33,581 bases of DNA from NCBI GenBank assembly GCA_012517995.1, contig JAAYTS010000014.1:1-33581 (forward strand). Direction: 5' to 3'. Source of the stretch: Clostridium sp. (GTDB taxonomy: Bacteria > Bacillota > Clostridia > Acetivibrionales > Acetivibrionaceae). The position numbers were made by a program, and so were the translations under genes. Below the pieces are notes generated by a model. It saw only the letters and a program-made list of their open reading frames with translations, made no database searches and was not told where the DNA came from. Every line of letters begins with the position of its first letter. Positions within the stretch are counted from its first letter, which is position 1. Below, piece after piece: positions 24,937-32,589 of the stretch.

Positions 24937-25141
24937 CTTTTTTATCATATATATTGTAAGTTATACATTTTGAAGCTCTTCTTGTACGTTTAGCTTTAGG
25001 TTTTTCCTCTGCTACTGTTTTTTTCTCTGCTGCACGTTTTTTAGTTGAAGAACTAGATTTTGTGGATGCTATATATTTACATTTTTTATTTGTGCATTTA
25101 TCATCCACCATTAAAGATCCGCAAGTACAAAATTGTGCCAA
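24923..25141 (-). CDS. Small zinc-ribbon protein with a basic, histone-like tail
   Basis: The protein has 72 residues. The start is TTG 25141, eight bases after AGGAG; a GTG at 25150 would overlap that site. The N terminus has four cysteines (FCTCGSLMVDDKC, then KKC), a short zinc-ribbon pattern CxC...CxxxxC. The middle is Ser/Lys/Ala rich (SSSSTKKRAAEKK, KPKAKRTRRASK), resembling histone-H1-like basic tails, and the end is CITYNIYDKKEESS. DNA or RNA binding is inferred from charge only. I do not recognise a named family. It is monocistronic with strong terminators, which supports it being a real gene. Confidence 0.7.
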   Translation of the reverse strand: MAQFCTCGSLMVDDKCTNKKCKYIASTKSSSSTKKRAAEKKTVAEEKPKAKRTRRASKCITYNIYDKKEESS

Positions 25142-25323
25142 AAATATCACTCCTTTAATATAAGTATATCATAAAAGGCAGGTTATTAGTATTGTTTTTT
25201 ACTTTTCAAATATGTCTTTTTGATATATAATTGACAATGTGAGGTTATATTTTCATATATTTTTTCCGATATTTATGTTAGTATATGAATGTATAAAATT
25301 AACTTCGATAGGAGTTTTCTATA

Positions 25324-26256
25324 ATGTTTAAAAAGAAGATATTAATAATTGAAGATACTGAGTTTATGAAAAAATTAATTTCAGATGTATTAAAAGAGGC
25401 AGATTATGAGGTAGTAACTGCTTCTAGTGGTGAAGAAGGTCTTCAAAAGGTAAGGGAAGAAAAACCGGATCTTGTACTTTTAGATGTGGTTATGCCTGGC
25501 ATGGATGGATTTGAAGTGTGTAAAATTTTAAGAGATGATGAAAGTAATAATCTCATGCCCATTATAATGCTTACGGCACAGGAAAATGAGGATGATAAAC
25601 TTGAGGGGTTAGAGCTTGGGGCAGATGATTACATAATTAAACCTTTTAATAGCAGGGAATTGGTAAGCAGGGTTAGAAATACATTAAAACGCATTGATAG
25701 AAACAGATGGGCCAATCCTTTGACGGGACTTCGGGGAAATATTGAAATTCAATCGGAAATTAATCAAAGAATTGCAAAAAATAAATTGTTTGCAGTTATA
25801 TATGGTGACCTTGATAATTTTAAGGCATATAATGATGTCTATGGATTTGCAAGTGGGGATAGAGCTATAAAGCTGACTGCGGATGTACTGATAGATGCCG
25901 CTACTTCATTTGGAAATGCTGGTGACTTTATTGGTCATATTGGAGGAGATGATTTTGTTATAGTGACCACGCCTGATAAAGTGGATGCAATTTGTGAAAA
26001 TATCATAAAGACTTTTGATATAAAAATTAAGGAATTATATTGCAAAGAAGATGTTGACAGAGGTTATATTGTAACTAGCAACAGGCAAGGTCAAATTATG
26101 AAGTTTCCATTAGTGTCCATATCTTTATCAGTTGTAACCAACGAGGAGAGGGAACTTATAAGTCATGTGCAGGTAGCTGAAATAGCCGCAGAATTAAAGA
26201 AAAAAGCAAAGGCAATGCCAGGAAGTGTATATGTTAAAGACAGAAGAAGGGGATAG
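25324..26256 (+). CDS. Response regulator with a GGDEF-type output domain (GGDDF variant)
   Basis: The protein has 310 residues. The receiver domain (1-122) has the E10/D11 acidic pair, phospho-acceptor D54 (LVLLDVVMPGMDG) and K106 (IIKPF). The output domain (about 130-305) is a GGDEF fold (NPLTGLRGN, GDLDNFKAYND) whose signature reads GGDDF (207-211) rather than GGDEF or GGEEF. The inhibitory RxxD site is degenerate (NAGD). The metal and substrate residues D162/N165/D171-type are kept, so weak diguanylate cyclase activity or a GTP/c-di-GMP binding role are both possible. No DNA-binding domain is present. The next gene begins four bases after the stop, so the two are co-transcribed; no kinase is adjacent. 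Confidence 0.9.
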   Translation: MFKKKILIIEDTEFMKKLISDVLKEADYEVVTASSGEEGLQKVREEKPDLVLLDVVMPGMDGFEVCKILRDDESNNLMPIIMLTAQENEDDKLEGLELGADDYIIKPFNSRELVSRVRNTLKRIDRNRWANPLTGLRGNIEIQSEINQRIAKNKLFAVIYGDLDNFKAYNDVYGFASGDRAIKLTADVLIDAATSFGNAGDFIGHIGGDDFVIVTTPDKVDAICENIIKTFDIKIKELYCKEDVDRGYIVTSNRQGQIMKFPLVSISLSVVTNEERELISHVQVAEIAAELKKKAKAMPGSVYVKDRRRG

Positions 26257-26260
26257 AATT

Positions 26261-27133
26261 TTGGATACAGAAAAGTTATTGTTTGAAAGTTATAACAGGG
26301 CGATAGAAAAAGGTTATGATAGACTTTTTAACAATACTGAACCTGAAAAAATTTTAAAAATAAAAGATGAGGATATATCAGTTTTTTTAGATGAAGAGCT
26401 AAAGGAATGGCAAAACACAGAGCTAGACCTATTAGGAGGAATTACTCCTTATAAATATTTTGATGGCATAGATAATTTAGATGAGCTGATTGAACTATTT
26501 AAAAAGGCATCTAAAATATGTGTTCTTGATGTACCTGAGGTTCTTATACGCAGATTACAATGTTTTGGCGAGGATTTTATAGATCAATTAATGGAATTGG
26601 CTTCTTTAGCCTCTTCAATAAAAGATGATGAAGAAATCCTTGTTCCGTTAATGGCTATTAGGTTTCTTGGAAGATTAAAGGCAAAAAAAGCTGCGGAAAT
26701 GTTGCTAGACCTTTTATATGATGTAAATTCTAAAAATGAAGCTATAATTGAGGAAATAAATGGTGCTATAATAAATATTGGAGATGCCAGCATAGACGGG
26801 ATATTAAGCAAATTAAAAGGTGCTGAAAAAATTAAAGATGTTGAAGAATACCTTTTATATTCACTGGTTCAAATAGGTGTAAATATACGAAAAAACCCTG
26901 AATATGAGGTTGTATATGCATGTATTAAGGATACATTCATAAAAATGGACGATAAAATTATAGGTGCTATTTGTATTGGAGATTTAGGAGACGGAAGAGC
27001 AATACCTTTTTTAAGAGGTTATGTTGAGAAAAATATAGATTCTATCGGCTACGATGTTTTTTGCGAGATTAAGGCAGCAGTTCATAAATTAGGCGGAAAT
27101 ATGGATGACATAAATTTTAAAGTCAATATGTAA
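26261..27133 (+). CDS. Alpha-helical repeat protein coupled to the REC-GGDDF protein
   Basis: The protein has 290 residues and is soluble, with no signal or membrane segment. The start is TTG 26261, eight bases after AGAAGGGG; an in-frame ATG at 26225 would lie inside the upstream gene without a good site. Repeated helix pairs with the HEAT-like pattern occur from about residue 95 (LVPLMAIRFLGRLKAKKAAEMLLDLL, shortened here to its key LxAIRFLGRL and AAEMLLDLL parts; GAICIGDLGDGRAIPFL). The N-terminal part has GGITPYKYFDGIDNLDEL. HEAT-type proteins act as scaffolds. Tight linkage suggests it is a partner or effector of the REC-GGDDF protein. No enzymatic motif is seen. Confidence 0.75.
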   Translation: MDTEKLLFESYNRAIEKGYDRLFNNTEPEKILKIKDEDISVFLDEELKEWQNTELDLLGGITPYKYFDGIDNLDELIELFKKASKICVLDVPEVLIRRLQCFGEDFIDQLMELASLASSIKDDEEILVPLMAIRFLGRLKAKKAAEMLLDLLYDVNSKNEAIIEEINGAIINIGDASIDGILSKLKGAEKIKDVEEYLLYSLVQIGVNIRKNPEYEVVYACIKDTFIKMDDKIIGAICIGDLGDGRAIPFLRGYVEKNIDSIGYDVFCEIKAAVHKLGGNMDDINFKVNM

Positions 27134-27146
27134 GCATCCTAAGTTA

Positions 27147-27175
27147 CTAATTAAGGACTTAAAGTCATTAATTAG
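27147..27175. repeat. Near-perfect 29-base palindrome before the OppA-type gene
   Basis: Outer arms CTAATTAA (27147-27154) and TTAATTAG (27168-27175), inner arms GACTT (27156-27160) and AAGTC (27162-27166), one mismatch pair. It ends five bases before AGGAGGC, so it could be an operator or an mRNA hairpin that limits translation. Confidence 0.7.
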
Positions 27176-27194
27176 ATTAAGGAGGCGGCTTTCT

Positions 27195-28832
27195 ATGAAG
27201 CAAAATATGTCCTATTCGTTGCTGTTAATTCTTTTAATTTGCCTGAACGTCTTACTAACCGGATGCAGAAGTGTGGATGCCATTTCTAATGAAATAGTTA
27301 TAAGCTTAGGTGGTGAGCCTAAAACTATCGATCCTCAGTTAGCTTGTGATACCCCTTCTATGAGGGTGGTAAATGCTATATTTGAAGGGTTGGTAAGAAT
27401 TAACGAGAAGGGTAAACCTGTTCCTGGAGTGGCAAGTACATGGGAAATAAGTGCTGACAAGTTGACATATACATTTTACATTAGAGAAGATGCAAAATGG
27501 TGGAATGGGGCAGATGTTACTGCATACCATTTTAAAGACGGGTGGATTCGAGCAATTGAGCCACATCCAGAAAACCATGAAATTTCCCCTATGAGACATC
27601 TGCTGTTTTGTATAGAAGGGGCTTTGGAATATGCACAAGGGAAAGGGAACAAAGAAGAGGTTGCTATTGTAGCAGTTGATGAAAAAACCCTGTCAGTTAA
27701 GTTGAAAAATCCAACTCCATATTTTTTAGAACTTACATCTAATAGCGTTTTTATGCCTTTAAACACTGAATTTTACGACAGTCAGTATTTTAATTCTAAT
27801 ATAACTACATATGGTTTAGAAGCTAAAGACATTATGGGAAATGGACCTTTTAAGATATCTTCATGGGATCATTATCAGGAAATTGTACTGGAAAAAAACT
27901 ATTCCTATTGGAATTTTGAAAACATTGGTTTAGAAAAAGTAAATTTTAAAATAATAAATGACAACTGGGTAGCTTTTACTGCGTTTAAAGCTGGAGAAAT
28001 AGATGTTATAGATATAACACATGAGATACAAAAAAAAGAACTAAAAGACAGTAAAACTTATTTGGGGAGTTATTATTCAGGGCATACTCAATACATATCT
28101 ATAAACAATGAAGATAATATATTAAAAAATAAAAATATTAGAAAAGCCCTTTCCTATTCTCTAGATAGAAAGACATTGGTTGAGGAGATTGTTGGCAATA
28201 GTTCTAAAGAGGCTTATGCATTTGTCAATCCAATTGTAAAAGGGGTTAATGGTTCATTTAGAAGAAGTGCGGGAGATTTATTTGGGGATAATGATGGGGA
28301 AAAGGCAAAGAGTCTCCTAAAAACTGGTTTGGCTCAGTTAGATTATAACAGTCTGCCTAAGCTGACACTTTTAGTTGATGACAAGGAGGCTTCAAAAAAA
28401 AATGCACAGGCTTTTCAAAACATGTGGAAAGAAAACTTAGAAATTGAAGTAGAAATACAAGTTATGCCATATGAGGCTATGCTAGACAGAATGATGAAAA
28501 AAAATTATCAACTTTCTTTAGTCATGTGGGCTGGTGATTTTAACGATGCTTTAGCCTATTTAGACATATTAAAAACCCACAATCCTTTTAACATGGCATT
28601 TTATAGCAATGACCAATTTGATAAACTTTTAGATGAAGCAATTAACCAAGAGGATGAAAGAGAAAGAATGGATTTACTCATTGAAGCTGAACAAATAATG
28701 ATAGAAGATATGCCAATAGTGCCAGTTTATTATTTAGGTCTTGATTATGCCATAAATCCAAAGTATAAAGGATTAGTGATGGGAAAAACACTCATGCAGG
28801 ACATGGATTTGTACTGGACTTACATTGAATAG
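27195..28832 (+). CDS. Oligopeptide ABC transporter substrate-binding lipoprotein (OppA/SBP_bac_5)
   Basis: The protein has 545 residues, with a lipoprotein signal whose lipobox is LLTGC (C24). The mature part is a complete SBP family 5 protein: ISLGGEPKTIDPQ opening, AEGLVRI-like FEGLVRINEKGKPVPGVA, MGNGPFKI, RKALSYSLDRKTLVEEIV and a C-terminal YYLGLDYAINPKYKGL. It would bind peptides outside the membrane and pass them to an Opp permease. No oppBCDF genes are near, so it is an orphan receptor, possibly working with a permease elsewhere or in sensing. A strong AGGAGG precedes the ATG. Confidence 0.94.
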   Translation: MKQNMSYSLLLILLICLNVLLTGCRSVDAISNEIVISLGGEPKTIDPQLACDTPSMRVVNAIFEGLVRINEKGKPVPGVASTWEISADKLTYTFYIREDAKWWNGADVTAYHFKDGWIRAIEPHPENHEISPMRHLLFCIEGALEYAQGKGNKEEVAIVAVDEKTLSVKLKNPTPYFLELTSNSVFMPLNTEFYDSQYFNSNITTYGLEAKDIMGNGPFKISSWDHYQEIVLEKNYSYWNFENIGLEKVNFKIINDNWVAFTAFKAGEIDVIDITHEIQKKELKDSKTYLGSYYSGHTQYISINNEDNILKNKNIRKALSYSLDRKTLVEEIVGNSSKEAYAFVNPIVKGVNGSFRRSAGDLFGDNDGEKAKSLLKTGLAQLDYNSLPKLTLLVDDKEASKKNAQAFQNMWKENLEIEVEIQVMPYEAMLDRMMKKNYQLSLVMWAGDFNDALAYLDILKTHNPFNMAFYSNDQFDKLLDEAINQEDERERMDLLIEAEQIMIEDMPIVPVYYLGLDYAINPKYKGLVMGKTLMQDMDLYWTYIE

Positions 28833-28933
28833 TGGAAGGATATGCGAATTAAAACAAAAGATAGTCTAAAAATTAATTTTTATTCGAATAATTAATAATA
28901 GAGGAAAAATATATTGAAAGGAAAATGAGTGCT

Positions 28934-29740
28934 ATGAAAAATAAATCATTAATTACATTGCTTGTTGTTTTTTTGCTTAGTATGACATGTTTTACATGTA
29001 TTGTGTATTCAGAGCAGTTTATATATGGAGATGTTGATGGAGATGGCAGAGTTAATTCAGCTGATTATTCTTTGATACAAAGATATGTACTAGGTATTCA
29101 GGATTCTTTTTCATACCAGTATGGACAGAAGGCAGCAGATGTAAATGGTGATGGTTCCATAGACTCAAATGACTATGCTTTGGTGATAAGATATATATTA
29201 GAGATTATACCCGAGTTTCCCGCATCTTCACAACCAACGCCACCAGAGCAAACTGGAAATGTCACATATACAATTGTAAAGGCACAAAACCCTACTGCTG
29301 ATCAATTAGATGCATATAGGAGAATAGAGGAGGCTATGGAAACGGCAGTATACTATTATAATACATATACTACAATAACAAAGGAAATTAAAGTTTTATA
29401 CGAACCGTCTGTTTCAACAGCTGACGGGAATATAAATGGTACAATAAGGTTTGGAAATAAAAGTTATATGAATCATGTTACTGCAATGCATGAAATTTCA
29501 CATACTATTGGAGTAGGAACCACCAATGCATGGTGGAACTTAATAGTAGATGGTGTCTATACAGGAAAACATGCAACAGAAGAACTTAGAGCTATTACAG
29601 GAGATAACAGTGCAGTTTTAAAAGGAGACAGGCAGCACTTTTGGCCGTATGGATTAAACTATGCAAGTGAAGCGAAATCAGAAGAGGATCTTATAAACCA
29701 TTGCAGAATAGTAAATGCAATGAAAAAAGATGGTCTCTAA
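28934..29740 (+). CDS. Secreted dockerin protein with an HExxH metallopeptidase-like domain
   Basis: The protein has 268 residues. A signal peptide (about 1-26) is followed by a type I dockerin (about 31-93) with two calcium-binding repeats, GDVDGDGRVNSADYSLIQRY and ADVNGDGSIDSNDYALVIRY. Positions 10/11 of the repeats are S-A and S-N; Ser at position 10 is the Clostridium thermocellum-type recognition pattern. After a Pro/Gln linker the C-terminal domain (about 110-268) carries H186-E-I-S-H190 (AMHEISHTIGVGT) and RQHFWPYGLNY, suggesting a zinc peptidase. The dockerin is N-terminal, which is uncommon. The start ATG 28934 is chosen because AAAGGA lies 11 bases upstream; ATG 28925 is too close. 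It is presumably a cellulosome component; its substrate is unknown. Confidence 0.88.
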   Translation: MKNKSLITLLVVFLLSMTCFTCIVYSEQFIYGDVDGDGRVNSADYSLIQRYVLGIQDSFSYQYGQKAADVNGDGSIDSNDYALVIRYILEIIPEFPASSQPTPPEQTGNVTYTIVKAQNPTADQLDAYRRIEEAMETAVYYYNTYTTITKEIKVLYEPSVSTADGNINGTIRFGNKSYMNHVTAMHEISHTIGVGTTNAWWNLIVDGVYTGKHATEELRAITGDNSAVLKGDRQHFWPYGLNYASEAKSEEDLINHCRIVNAMKKDGL

Positions 29741-29831
29741 TTTAATTTGCAAATAATATTATAAAAATATAATTAAATTTTGCAATTTATATCATAAAAT
29801 CAAGATATATAAATAATGGGAGGAAGACCAC

Positions 29832-30101
29832 ATGGAAGATGCTAAGATATATGAGCAAAAGGCCGAAAAAATAAAGGCTTTAGCACATCCCCACAGGTTG
29901 TGCATTGTAAAAGGGTTGATAGATAACAAATGTAATGTAACAAAAATACAAGAATGCTTGAAATTACCTCAATCAACGGTGTCCCAACATCTTGCAAAAC
30001 TCAAGGCAGCAGGTATAATTGAAGGTAAAAGAAGTGGTCTTGAGATTTGTTATTCTGTTGTAGATGAAGATGTTATTGATATAATTTCAGTATTGTTTTA
30101 A
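29832..30101 (+). CDS. ArsR-family HTH regulator
   Basis: The protein has 89 residues and is a single winged-helix domain: IKALAHPHRLCIVKGL (14-29), recognition helix LPQSTVSQHLAKLKAAGII (about 45-63) and wing GKRSGLEICYSV. The ELCVC metal-binding box of ArsR/SmtB is not present, but C24, C34, C42 and C73 could support thiol or metal sensing. The start follows GGGAGGAAG. deoC begins 23 bases downstream on the same strand, so the regulator may control deoC or be co-transcribed with it. The signal is unknown. Confidence 0.9.
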   Translation: MEDAKIYEQKAEKIKALAHPHRLCIVKGLIDNKCNVTKIQECLKLPQSTVSQHLAKLKAAGIIEGKRSGLEICYSVVDEDVIDIISVLF

Positions 30102-30124
30102 ATTTTTATTAGGGGGAAAAAGAA

Positions 30125-30811
30125 TTGGATATAAAAAATATTGTGGCAAAAGCTATTGATCATGCTGTACTAAAACCTGAGTTTACCGATTTTGACCTTG
30201 AAAGAGAGATAAATATTGTTAGACAATACAATATAGCCAGTGTTTGTGTTAAACCCTGCCATGTAAAATTAGCCAGTGATATTTTAAAGGATTCAAAAGT
30301 ATTAGTAAGTACAGTTATAGCATTTCCACATGGAACTACAACTACAAAATGTAAAGTTGCTGAGTCTATAGAGGCAATAGATAACGGTGCTAAAGAACTT
30401 GATATGGTTATTAATATAGGCAAATTAATTTCAGGTGATTATGAATATGTAAAAAATGATATAAGTGAGGTTGTAAAATGTGCTCATGATAGAAATGTTA
30501 TTGTAAAGGTAATTATTGAGACCGCCCTTTTAAATGATGAGCAAAAGGTACAGGTTTGTAAAATTGCAGAAGAAGCTAAGGCGGATTTTGTAAAGACTTC
30601 TACAGGATTTAATGGAGGGGGAGCCTCATTAAGTGACATTACACTTATGAAAAGTGCTGTTAGTTCAAATATGAAAATAAAGGCTTCTGGAGGTATAAAA
30701 ACATTAGAGCAGGCTGCAAAATTTATAGATGCAGGATGTTCAAGACTTGGGACAAGTTCTACAGTTGCTATTTTAACCCATGGTGCAGAAGATACAGACA
30801 GTGCTTATTGA
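30125..30811 (+). CDS. deoC: Deoxyribose-phosphate aldolase
   Basis: The protein has 228 residues. It cleaves 2-deoxyribose 5-phosphate to glyceraldehyde 3-phosphate and acetaldehyde in deoxynucleoside breakdown. The Schiff-base lysine is K157 in FVKTSTGF; the helpers are K186 (KASGGI) and D93 (ELDMVIN). IDHAVLKPE near the start and SRLGTSS near the end are family marks. The start is TTG 30125, after AGGGGGAAA. It is not linked to deoA/deoD/cdd here, and its only neighbour in the unit is the ArsR-type gene. Confidence 0.96.
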   Translation: MDIKNIVAKAIDHAVLKPEFTDFDLEREINIVRQYNIASVCVKPCHVKLASDILKDSKVLVSTVIAFPHGTTTTKCKVAESIEAIDNGAKELDMVINIGKLISGDYEYVKNDISEVVKCAHDRNVIVKVIIETALLNDEQKVQVCKIAEEAKADFVKTSTGFNGGGASLSDITLMKSAVSSNMKIKASGGIKTLEQAAKFIDAGCSRLGTSSTVAILTHGAEDTDSAY

Positions 30812-30842
30812 CATAGGACAAAAAATAAGAATACCTAAGATG

Positions 30843-30893
30843 CAACCGGCATAAAAATAATCTATAAAGAATTTATAGTGAGGTGGCCGGTTG
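30843..30893 (+). promoter_or_regulatory. Nested hairpin covering the GerMN gene start
   Basis: CAACCGGC (30843-30850) pairs with GCCGGTTG (30886-30893), and an inner CTATAAA/TTTATAG hairpin (30862-30868 with 30872-30878) sits between. The outer 3' arm lies between the GAGGTGG site and the ATG at 30894, so folding could hide the start region. Confidence 0.5.
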
Positions 30894-31721
30894 ATGAAGA
30901 AGCGATTGTGTATTATATTTGCATGTATTATGATAATAACATTTATGGCAGGATGTTCCTCTAAGAGAAAAAATAAAGAGGATGAAGAATTATCCCCTGT
31001 CAGCAGTATTACATTAAGCGAAGAAGAAGCCAGACAGATATCAGACAAAATCCCAATAAATCTATACTTTGCCAATGAAGATTATACAAAGTTAAAACTA
31101 GAAATTAGGTATATACCTATGAGTGAAGCAAAAAAGAGTGTAAATCACTTAGCAGAGATTATTGTTAATGAACTGATAAAAGGACCTAAAGTTGGGGAGT
31201 TAAGGTCTGCCATACCATCTGAATCAAAGCTTGTTTCAAAAATAGAAATAGATGGGGATGTTGCAGTTGTTGATTTTAACAGTGAATTTAGAGATAAACA
31301 CCCAGATGATAAGGCTAAAGAAAAGATGACAATATATTCAATTGTAAATTCTCTTACCGAGCTGAAAGAAATAGATAAAGTACAGTTTTTGATTGAAGGG
31401 GAAAAGGTTAAAGAATTTAAAGGCAATTTTAGATTTAACAACGCCTTTCCAAGAACCACTTCAATTATATCCATGGATACACACTCTATAGAAACTATAA
31501 AAACTCAAGAAGAATCTGATGAAGAAAAGGGGAAAGAAGAGGATAAGGATAAAGATAAAGGAAAAGACCAGGAAAGGGACAAAGATGAGGATAAAGGAAA
31601 AGACAAAGATAAAAAAGACGCCCAAGATGATGATTACATAATAGAAGAGGAAGATGTATTTTCAGATACAATAGAGGAAGATGTATTTTTTGAAATGATA
31701 GAAGATGAAGATTTTGAATAA
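30894..31721 (+). CDS. GerMN-domain lipoprotein with a long charged tail
   Basis: The protein has 275 residues. It has a lipoprotein signal with lipobox TFMAGC (C21), then a GerMN domain (about 48-185; INLYFANEDYTKLKLEIRYIP, split here at its strands; IVNELIKGP; DGDVAVVDFNSEF; FLIEGEKVKEFKG). GerM-type proteins act in sporulation and germination in Bacillus. The last 80 residues are almost only Lys, Glu and Asp repeats (KDKDKGKDQE, DKDEDKGKDK) ending in EEDVF/EEDVFFEMIEDEDFE, unusual for the family. The start is ATG 30894, seven bases after GAGGTGG. It acts on the outer membrane face. A sporulation role is inferred from the family. Confidence 0.88.
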   Translation: MKKRLCIIFACIMIITFMAGCSSKRKNKEDEELSPVSSITLSEEEARQISDKIPINLYFANEDYTKLKLEIRYIPMSEAKKSVNHLAEIIVNELIKGPKVGELRSAIPSESKLVSKIEIDGDVAVVDFNSEFRDKHPDDKAKEKMTIYSIVNSLTELKEIDKVQFLIEGEKVKEFKGNFRFNNAFPRTTSIISMDTHSIETIKTQEESDEEKGKEEDKDKDKGKDQERDKDEDKGKDKDKKDAQDDDYIIEEEDVFSDTIEEDVFFEMIEDEDFE

Positions 31722-31734
31722 ATTAATAAAAATT

Positions 31735-31771
31735 AAAAAACCTAGTAGCCCTATAGGTTACTAGGTTTTTT
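31735..31771. terminator. Bidirectional terminator between GerMN gene and tRNA-Lys
   Basis: A 16-base-pair stem (31735-31750 with 31756-31771), five-base loop, A run on one side and T run on the other, so it works for both converging transcripts. Confidence 0.9.
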
Positions 31772-31846
31772 GGTGCGCCATCAGGGACTCGAACCCTGGA
31801 CTCCCTGATTAAGAGTCAGGTGCTCTACCAACTGAGCTAATGGCAC
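31771..31846 (-). tRNA. tRNA-Lys (anticodon CTT)
   Basis: 76 bases on the minus strand: acceptor GTGCCAT pairs with ATGGCGC (one G-T), anticodon loop CTCTTAA, GGTTCGA T loop, encoded CCA at 31773-31771. It is transcribed from its own promoter. Confidence 0.97.
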
Positions 31847-31865
31847 ATTAATGGCCAACAAAAAT

Positions 31866-31894
31866 ATTATACTACTTCATTTTAAATTTGTCTA
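31866..31894 (-). promoter_or_regulatory. tRNA-Lys promoter
   Basis: Minus strand: TAGACA (31894-31889), 17-base spacer, TATAAT (31871-31866), 20 bases before the tRNA 5' end. Confidence 0.75.
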
Positions 31895-31923
31895 GGATAA
31901 TTTTAAATAAAATTATTGTAGTA

Positions 31924-31951
31924 ACATTTTTAATTCACCCTGCATAATATA
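31924..31951 (+). promoter_or_regulatory. SigK-like promoter
   Basis: AC (31924-31925), 17-base spacer, CATAATATA (31943-31951), which fits the SigK pattern AC-N17-CATANNNTA. In AT-rich DNA such a match may be chance. Confidence 0.35.
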
Positions 31952-32044
31952 TAAAATTAAAATAGGATTTATTTGCTTTTAAAGGCCAATGGTGTAAGGT
32001 TAGAGCATACAAGTTTTAATACAAGTATAATGAAGGAGAATATT

Positions 32045-32395
32045 ATGAGTTATAATAACAGAAATTGCAAAAGACAATGCAATGATATGAACCATAGCAT
32101 TAACCTTAATAATATACTCACAAAGTGTTCTTTTTCATTATCGCCTAAAGAGATTTCAATGATATCATTAATATTTGGAATTCTTCTAGCAAACAATCTC
32201 AATTTAAATCAACAAAACGCATTAGGAAATTTTATTACTAATGTGGGAGATATAATTTTGACATTTGCTTCTCATAATGAACTGTTTCAAAGCAATAATA
32301 ACAATAATTCCCAAGATAATCGTATTCATCAGCAAATACAAATATTAAAGCAACAAATATATGAACTTGAAAAAGAGTTAAACAGCAAAAACTAA
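32045..32395 (+). CDS. Hypothetical 116-residue protein with a C-terminal coiled coil
   Basis: The start is ATG 32045 behind AAGGAG; the frame is open further upstream but without a site. Asn-rich ends flank a hydrophobic centre (about 30-80; SPKEISMISLIFGILLANNLNLNQ, here given as its key block ISLIFGILLANN) and an Asn run (SNNNNNSQDN). The last 25 residues form a heptad-like helix (IQILKQQIYELEKELNSK). Two Cys lie near the start. I do not recognise a family. A possible SigK-type promoter suggests a spore-coat or other late sporulation protein, which is inference only. Confidence 0.65.
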   Translation: MSYNNRNCKRQCNDMNHSINLNNILTKCSFSLSPKEISMISLIFGILLANNLNLNQQNALGNFITNVGDIILTFASHNELFQSNNNNNSQDNRIHQQIQILKQQIYELEKELNSKN

Positions 32396-32438
32396 ATTGT
32401 AAATTAAAAGTGAAAAAAATTTAGTTACTTTCCAACCC

Positions 32439-32467
32439 TTGACAAGCTTAGAGTGATATATTAACAT
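32439..32467 (+). promoter_or_regulatory. proS leader promoter
   Basis: Consensus TTGACA (32439-32444), 17-base spacer, weak -10 TAACAT (32462-32467). It gives a leader of about 115 bases before proS. Confidence 0.5.
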
Positions 32468-32509
32468 AAAAATAATGAAGGCAATTGATGAAAGGGCTAC
32501 GAGATGTAT

Positions 32510-32546
32510 ACTCCGTCCCATTATGTATTGTAGGATGGAGTTTTTT
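32510..32546 (+). terminator. Terminator inside the proS leader (attenuator candidate)
   Basis: Nine-base-pair stem ACTCCGTCC/GGATGGAGT (32510-32518 with 32533-32541), 14-base loop, six T. It lies between the leader promoter and the proS ATG, so it either attenuates proS or ends a short RNA of about 70 bases. Confidence 0.75.
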
Positions 32547-32589
32547 ATTTCCGGCTTTGATAATTTATAAAAATTTAGGAGGTAAAAAC

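Noticed and set aside
25231..25272. TTGACA (25231) or a SigD-like CCGATAT (25266) as promoter of the REC-GGDDF gene
   Set aside because: TTGACA has no -10 at 16-18 bases better than CATATA, and the SigD-like -10 lacks a TAAA at the right distance. Neither is convincing enough to list.
32468..32589. T-box riboswitch before proS
   Set aside because: The leader is too short and lacks the T-box sequence; only a terminator hairpin is present.
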